This document shows, piece after piece, positions 1 through 9,000 of a stretch of 64,000 nucleotides of DNA. The DNA is from Plazaster borealis (Eukaryota > Echinodermata > Asteroidea > Forcipulatida > Labidiasteridae), in NCBI GenBank assembly GCA_021014325.1, contig CM037476.1:18760827-18824826 (forward strand). Direction: 5' to 3'. The position numbers and the translations under genes are program-made. Below the pieces are notes generated by a model. That model saw only the letters and a program-made list of their open reading frames with translations. It was not told where the DNA came from and ran no database searches. Within the stretch, counting starts at the first letter, position 1. Every line of letters starts with the position of its first letter.

Positions 1-45
1 CAGCAAACTGCTCCTACGGAGCCTTCCTGATGACCTTTGTATTAG
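1..45 (+). CDS. copy A, exon 3 (3' part)
   Basis: The window opens at codon position 2 of an Ala-preceding Thr codon. The frame reads ANCSYGAFLMTFVLG, the end of membrane helix 4, and the donor is at 46. Copy B has Tyr where this copy has Phe before VLG. The first 110 bases of this exon are outside the window. Confidence 0.88.
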
Positions 46-3000
46 GTAGGCGAGGTTTTTTTGTTCTCCGCCATATTTGTTTACCCTTCAATAATTGCAT
101 TTTTGCAAGCATGGGTGGTTTTATCACTGGATATTTGTTATACAACCAACTGGCGGCAACTTGTCGCATATGTTTTTCTTTTTTAATTTTCAATTTTTAT
201 TATGGTTGAGACTCTAAAAACTCCCAGGTCAAACTTTACCCGAAATCCAGATCCCAGGGGGGTTGACCATATAAAAACATGATTCATTTGAAATGTATTG
301 CGTCGAAATACGTGCACTTTTACACGCGCGTACTAAGCGCCCGACGAGCGCCCTACAAGCGCTCGAATGTTTTCGCGTTTGCAGCAAAGCAGTAACTTTT
401 GGTGAGCCAATCAGCGTTGATTGTTAGTGTTTCCCTACCAGGGGCTAGTGCAACCACGTCCCCATGGTTTACTTTATTTCCAACCAACCATGTTTACGAT
501 AGTAAACCCTGGGAGTGAAACTCCTTACTTGGACCCTGATTGGACAACGACTGGTGTACAAAAGTCTAACGTAAACATGTTAACTTTTACTCATTCAGTA
601 TTCACCATGTTCACAGCCAGACTATTCTAATTTGCATACGTATCCAAAAAATTTGGATATGTAAATTATCCAATACCAGGGTGAGAGAGCGGTCAACCTC
701 GTACTGCTCGACACACCTTGGGGACGAGGTTGGGGGCTAGTGACGAGAGAGGTATCGATACGGCGCGCTGCCCATGGTAGTGAGGCTGTTCTGACCCGTT
801 GAGCTCTAACCTGAATGCTCATTGACTTTAAAGTTCAAACTGGTTCTAGCCCTTACAATCAGTCTTTCCATCTGCACTGCAAAAACCGGGGTGTGTTAAA
901 ATTGACACCATTGGTGCTGTCACATATAGATAACGAACAGAGAATCAAAACTAACCTCGTGTGGTGTTAAAATAGCATCAATGTAATTGTTTTGGCAGAA
1001 ATAAGTGTTAATTTAACACCGTATGGTGTAAATTCTTCTGAGGTATATATAATGTGACAACACCCATGGTGTCAATTTTAACACCCCAGTTTTTGCAGTG
1101 TGGGCTAATGTCGACAAATGGCTGCGATGGCAATAAATACTACAAAAACGTGCACATAATCCCGGACAAAAGAAAAACCGGTTTTCGTCGATTTTAATGA
1201 AACGGGACTACCTTAATTTGATGAGAATTTTCACAGGTTGGCTGAATTTATGTTTAAAATCCTGCAGTGACTAACCCTGTTTGGTTGCAACGCCTCATGT
1301 GGTATGCCTTGTCAGCGTATGCTGATAAGCTTTTACCATAGCTGAACAGGGTTTGTTTTGCATTTTGCCGTGTTTTGTGGGGTTTTATTTGGGGGGGTTT
1401 CCAATCAAAGTGTGTTGTTTAACTCTTGTTCAGGTATTGTCGGTGTTAATTTAACCTTATTTGTCTGCTTAATTAATATTTTTTATAATTTTCATAGTTT
1501 TCATCTACCATTGACAATTGACATACCGATACACAAAGGATGCTGGCAGCGTTTTTCCTGCCCCTTCTAGCCCCACTGATGACTCCTGTTGATTGACAAC
1601 CCCCTAGCACGTGCGGCATGGTCCAGCTTAGGATATTATGGCTTATAAGCTGACCTGGGCCCAATTTCAAAGAGCTGCTTAAGCAGAGAATGATGCTTAA
1701 TAATATTCTGCTAAGCAAAAACCAGCAGGATACCAGTCGCATATTGTACACGTGACATGGTATTTTAGCTGGTAACCTTATTCTGGTAAGCATAATAATG
1801 TTGTGCTTAGCTACTTGTTGTGCTTAAAGCAGCTCAATGAAATTGGGCCCAGTGTGTACGATGTTGTTAAGACAATGGAAATATTAAAATGATATCAGAA
1901 TGTGGTGACAGCGACCCTCACTGCAGTTTTTTGTTTTTGTTTTTTTTTTTTACTAAAAAAAAAATAGAACATCTGTTAACTTTTCCAGTGAACCCATTTT
2001 GTAACCATGCAGGTAGCGAAGTAGTGGGCCCTAAACAGCGTGTTATGTACGGGAGCGTGTCAGCCATGTTCTTCTCCATCGGTTACATTGTGCTGGTCTG
2101 TCTGGCCTTCCTTATTCGCGATTGGCGCCACCTGCAGTTGACGATGTCTCTACCATTTCTGCTGTTTTTCATCCTGATCTTGTAAGTAGGAACGCTCTTT
2201 TTGAACGTCCCCCTTCTTTCTTTTGATAACTTCGATGAAGGCGAACAAAACACACCAGTTTTTCAATGCCCTCCTGCTTTTAAATTGTATAGACCAAATT
2301 GTATAGCGAAAGTGCTGCCTTGGATTGTGTAAATCGTTGGGAAAGACACCTAATTCACATAAAAAGTTAACAAGACAACAGTTTGTCCATGTCTTTGTGT
2401 ACCGCAAAACCTTGCGCTGACAGGGTCCAAGCAATGGCGGCGCGGCGTACAGCACCAAGCGCGTATATTATGGATTGGTCCATAGTATTACTTCACTACG
2501 TAGGATAACGTATGTTTGTTAATTTCTTGTTTGTTCATATTTGGGTGTTGAATGTGGTTGGACAATGTTTGGTGTTTTTTTTTTCTTTTTTTTTTTTTTT
2601 CATCTTCCTATTTAAATTTGTATATTTAATTTTAGGGGAGGGGAATTGATAATAAAGTTGGTGTACAATTTGAAACCATACTAACTTATTTTTCTTTATT
2701 TTATTGACTCTAGTTATTGTACAGTTCTGTTTTTATGTATATATTTTTTGTAACAACGTCGTTAAAGAACAAATACGGGAAGAGCTGGTTTTCTGCACCA
2801 GTAATTTTTCAATAGTTTTATTTATTGTTATTCATTCCGATCAGAGTACAGATGGGGAGATAAATTCATGTTTATATTCTTGTCTTTCGAATGTCAGTTC
2901 AATGCCATTTTCAATACATTATACTTGGATGAATTTGTTCAATTACCTTTGGTATATACGACAACCATTAATTTCTTCTAGTGAGTTCCTGCATCAGTCG

Positions 3001-6000
3001 TGAACAAAATTACAATATTTGCTCATGGTATACTAGGAGGTTCGAAGCCGCAAGTTTTTCTATTTCCTTATTATGAGCTTATGGGGTTTTTCTTTCTTTT
3101 GGGGGTGTTACTATTATTATTTTTATTATTATTATATTCTTTTAAATCTAGTTACTTGTTTATTTAGTAAATTAGTTAGTTTTTATTAATAATATTATTA
3201 ATATGCTATTTTATTTTCTATTTTGGCCTATGCTAACGGAAATCTGAAACAAAAATTACTGCCTCAGGCTGTGGCTATTATGATTATTGCTCTGGATATT
3301 CCCAAGAATGTTTTCATTATTCATTTCATCTTAAGTTGGTTGCCGGAGTCTCCCCGCTGGCTCATCTCGAAGGGCAGGTACGACGAAGCGAAGAAAATCA
3401 TAGAAAAGATCGCCAAAGTAAATAAGACTCAAGTTCCAGAAAACATGTTTGACGAGGAAGATGAGCATAGTAAGGTGAGCCTTAAGGCCGTGTTCGAATT
3501 GGCGGCTACGGCTACGGCTACGTCATCATGCGTTGAAGTATAGGATGTCCTTACCAACACTCTTAGCAACAGTCGTAGCCGTAGCCGCCAACTGGATACG
3601 GCCTTAGATGGTTGATGTTGATTAAAGCAACGGAGAGAAATCATTACAATACAGAGCGCCACCTAGAGTTTGAATCGGAGAGTTCATTTCCAAAGAAGCG
3701 TCACATTATAAATATCGCACACAGAGAAAAGGTATAACAAATTAAACTAAATGTTCTAAAGATAAACTCAAAATTGTATGTCACTGGTGTGTTTTTTTTT
3801 ATCCACAACACAATCTGTAAGTGTAAGGTTGCGCATGATGTAGACTTGCTCATCGTAAAGTATTAATATTAAACAGTTTTGGGAAATTGCACTTTCAGAA
3901 GGGTAAATACAGTCATCGTTAACTGATGTCAACACAAAACTAAGGTGCCTAATAAGGACAAAAGAACTAACTTGGTAATACATTTGGTGGAATTTTGTTT
4001 AAAATTTGGTTTGAACGTTGACCTCTGAGATGTCCCCTGTCCCACAGACTCACGCGAGAAGGCACGTAATATTGTATGGTCGTTCGGTCTGTCCGGGTTA
4101 TACTTTGAAAAAGCTACCTGCGTGGATGCATTGTGGCGATTATGGCCTCTTCAGAGTTAACCCCTCGTGGGTATAGCTGAGTTAAACAGTCAGTCCTTGA
4201 GATAATAATTAAGTTGGAGTCAGAGGGCTGTAAGGTGAGAGAGTTGGGGCAAGGAGGGATCAGTTTTTCTGTGGTCACATGGTTGTTGGATGCCTCTTTC
4301 TGTCCAAATGTGGCACAACCCAATGTGCAGTCTAGTCTGGCACCCTGTGTGCCTACATGCGTTTTGTTTTTGGACCGAATCGCAGGTTGTCGCAACCGTC
4401 TCATTATACGGCTCTGCCTGGCGTTAATAACGAGGCAGGTGGCAAAAGTTCTTTACATCAAAATTTGATTTAAGTTGGGCCTTTCTCTTTTGTTAGTTTC
4501 ATTTTATTTTATTTTTTTATTTACGTTCATTATATTTGATTTATTTATTTTGTTTATTTATATATAAAAAAATACATTTTTTTCTCATATAGTTGTAAAC
4601 ATAACTAAGCACTCTTTTCTTGTATCCCATGGCCAGACAAAGGAGAAAAAAGTTTCTCGTCCAGTAACTCAACTTGATCTTTTGCGGACTCCAAATCTTC
4701 GAAAGAAAAGTCTGATCATTTGCTATGATTGGTAAGTGAACAATTTATACATTAAACACTAGGCCTACATAACAAGGTCACGATAAGTTTTGTTTCACAG
4801 ACAATCTTTTATACCTTTTTGGTACTTGTTTACAGAGTCAAAACTTTTCAATGGTTATTCTGTGAATACCTTTTCGGTTTGAAAATGTTTTCAATAATGT
4901 TCTTAAGGATCGATGCAGAAACAATACATTAAATCCACCTTAGAGGAGCGCCACAGGATGTCACTAATGAATCCACACTATGGTCACATAGTGAATCCAC
5001 ACTGTGGTCACATAGTGAATCCACACTGTGGTCACATAGTGAATCCACACTGTGGTCACATAGTGAATCCACACTGTGGTCACATAGTGAATCCACACCG
5101 TGGTCACATAGTGAATCCACACTGTGGTCACATGTAGTGAATCCACACTGTGGTCACATAGTAAATCCACACTGTGGTCACATAGTGAATCCACACTGTG
5201 GTCACATAGTGAATCCACACTGTGGTCACATATAGTGAATCCACACTGTGGTCACATAGTGAATCCACACCGTGGTCACATAGTGAATCCACACCGTGGT
5301 CACATAGTGAATCCACACTGTGGTCGCATAGTGAATCCACACTGTGTTCACATATATTGAATCCACACTGTGGACACAAAGTGAATCCACATGGTTTTTA
5401 CATAACAAAATAGTAGTGAATCCACACTGTAGTCACATAGTGAATCCACACTGTGGTCACATAGCGAATCCACACTGTGGTCACATAGTAAATCCACACT
5501 GTGGTCACATAGTGAATCCACACTGTGGTCACATGGTAAATCCACACTGTGGTCACATAGTGAATCCACACTGTGGTCACATAGTGAATCCACACTGGTC
5601 ACATAGTGAATCCACACTGTTGTCTCCTAGTGAATCCACACCGTAGTCACATAGTGAATCCACAATGTGGTCACATAGTGAATCCACACTGTGGTCACAG
5701 TGAATCCACACTGTGGTCACATATTGAATCCACACTGTGGTCACATAGTGAATCCACACTGTGGTCACATATTGAATCCACACTGTGGTCACAAAGTGAA
5801 TCCACACTGTGGTCACATATAGTGAATCCACACTGTGGTCACATAGTGAATCCACACTGTGGTCACACAGTGAATCCACACTGTGGTCACATAGTGAATC
5901 CACACTGTGGTCACATAGTGAATCCACACCGTGGTCACATAGTGAATCCACACTGTGGTCACATAGTGAATCCACACAGTGGTCACATAGCAAATCCACA

Positions 6001-9000
6001 CTGTGGTCACATATAGTGAATCCACAATGTGGTCACATAGTGAATCAACATGGTTTTCACATAAAAAATATTAGTGAATCCATACTGTAGTCACAATGAA
6101 TCCACACTATGGTCACATAGTGAATCCACACTTCGGTCATATTGTGAATCCACACTGTGGTCACATAGTGAATACACATGGTGTTCACATTATAGTTAAT
6201 CCACACTGTAGTCACAGTGAATCCACATATACCGCAGGCATAGTCCAATTTACTACATGAACGGTATGAACGTACCTCTATGCATTAGTTTGGAAATAAA
6301 GTGATTGATTGATTCATTCAGTCATTCATTCATGTATTGGTTGATTGATTTGTTTTATTGATCGATTGATTGATTGACTTATTGACTGATTGGTTGGTTG
6401 ATTGATTGGTTGATTGATTGATTGATTGACTGATTGATTGATTGATTTATTGATTGAAGTATCAATGGTTTGTATACATATAAACGTTACACACACAAAC
6501 CCATAAAATCCTGAACCATCCCCGTATTGTGTCTGGATCATACCGTGTTAGCGGAATCCAAACATGGTCCACCAACCCCTTGAATCGATTCAGCAGATCG
6601 CACTTTCTCCTCTTCTTATTATCGTTATACAACTAACATATAATTCCCTGCAGGTTTGTTGTGAATATGGTATACTATGGATTGTCTCTGAGTACGTCTG
6701 CCCTTGGCATAGACGACTATATTGCTGGCTTTGTATCCGGGGCCATTGAGATACCGGGCATTCTGTTGAGTTGGTGGATGATGAACCGCTATGGAAGACG
6801 TTTCACCACGTCTTCCGCTTATACCACCAGTGGTGTGGCCTGTCTCATCACTATGTTTATACGTAAGTACTTTACTGCATACTGTTTGTTTCAATCCTAC
6901 ATAGTTGTAGATATATACCATAACATTAACCTGTGCAAATTTCATTTCAAAAGGTGGTAGCGTTTTTGAGATATTGCCGAAAATCTGGAGCGGTTAAGTC
7001 CACGTTGGAAGAATAATCTGCAGTTGGAATACACACTCTGAGAAACGTTACAGATTCAAATTTGTTGGGGTAAAAAGTGATATTTTTTTCCATAACCGCA
7101 GTTCTTCGAAGTGTAATGCATTTTGATATCCCTACTGTGGCTGACAGCACAAAATCACTCATTAGTGTATAACTTCTTCCTTTTTCTTCAAATAATACAT
7201 TTTTTTGTCTATCCTCATATCGACGCAAACAAACAGGAACAATTTTCATTTTCTTAGACACTTCTTTCAGCTGTTCAGCTGTATGACTTATTGACCCCCA
7301 ATGCCTTTGTTTATAAATCCCTTTGGGTCATACTGTATGAATAAACTAGCTATAGCCTCCCGAAATGAAGTGGTGATTTTGTTTGTTGTTTTTCATAAAA
7401 AGAAATAATAATGGGTTTTGTTTAATGATTGATATCTACAGACCCTATTAAAACTTCAAGTAAAAACAACTTCAAGGTTGGTGCATCAGTGGGTTTTCGT
7501 TATGACTGTTGGCTTCAGATATATATCACTTTAGTTGAGTAGTGTAATTTAACATCACTAAGCTCGCAGGTGGTCACAAGTGACAACCTTCATTTGAAAT
7601 TCTCCTACTGGAGACAGTTGTTATGTCACATAAGGTTCGAGCAATATTTTGTTGTAGTTACGTAAGACGGCGAACACTCCTACACAACTCTGACTGAATG
7701 GTTATGGTATGGTATGGTATGGTATGGTTTATTTAATTTCCACTCACTGGTGCCAGGCTTTGGCCATCTGGAGGGTCTTATTATTAAGAAAGTCAGTGTA
7801 CCAGAAATCTTCAACTGGCAAATGGTTTATTGCACAAAATACTTTCGCACAAATTAGCAGTGTTAATACAATCAACCACTTTGTATGCAGGATGTCCTAG
7901 TGCGTAGGATGTCTTAGTGCGCATGCTCTTTAACTTGATTAAAATCTAAACACAGCCCAGAGGAAAAAAACAATAATTAGGATAATATTAAACGAAACAA
8001 CTGCTTTGCGTATGTTTTTGTCTTCATCTTTTTTTATTTGATTACAGCACCCGGTGTAGCAAGAGCTGCTGTGGCTATGATTGGAAAGTTTGCTGCTTCT
8101 GCTGCTTTTAATTTAATTTACATATATTCCTGCGAGCTCTACCCAACCGTCACAAGGTTTGTTCTTTTCTATTAAGTTCTCTGTCTTTTATCAGTAATCC
8201 GTGGTAATTTAATTGCCCTAACTGTCACTGATGTTCTTGTCTGACATGTTGTTCCATTGTTATTAGTGACAAGAGCAATATGTAAAAGGCCTGTTCAGTA
8301 GGACGCCCGCTATCGTCTCAGAGGTCTTCCATTACATGTATATTTTGTCTTTTATTGATGTTTTTGAACACGTGCATACTTTCTGTACATAAAAACTAGA
8401 TATCGCTAATACCTTGCCTAAGCAGCTTGTTAACTCGCCACTTACCACTTTGCCAATTGATGAATTGAATTGAAGTCCAATTCTTCGACGTTTTCTTTGC
8501 AGCCATGGCCATAGCCGGAGCCGAGGACACTTAGTTCGGAAATGGCCTTTGCTTGACCAAAGTAAAAAAAAAAAACTTGCTACAAAACTCCTGCACGCGA
8601 GATTACAGTCAGTTGCCGTGTGGCAAGGTAACCATTCGCAGCAGATATTTGAACTGGCGTCATCATGCGTCGAAACTATAACATTCTTAGGATCACTCAT
8701 GCCTGTAAGCAGGATTTTTTGTTTCATTTTTTTTGTTGGGGGGGGGGTTGGCGAATATGATGGGGTGTTGTTTTTTGGGGGTGTTTTTTTTTTTGGGGGG
8801 GAGTGAAGATGAAAGAAAATGTAGGCCTACATCGGCGCGTTAGCGCCGCCTGTTGCGCAGCGACGTAGGGAGAGTTGGGGGAAATTGAAAATGAAGGCCC
8901 AATTCTAGCCATTTGGTCCATTTTTGCGCTTATTTTGTTGTGCACACCATTTGTTTTAATTTTGGGTGGACTTTTTCTTTTTCTTTTTTGATTTTTGGGG

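Noticed and set aside
4913..6090. Several overlapping open frames of 60-140 codons on both strands with NPHCGHIV, SESTLWSH or VDSLCDHS repeats
   Set aside because: They are products of a 24-bp tandem unit without stops in several frames. No start context, no splice support, and the array shrinks to 7 units in the duplicate.
4961..6230. CRISPR-like regular repeat
   Set aside because: Units follow each other without unique spacers and the DNA is clearly from an animal; it is a minisatellite.
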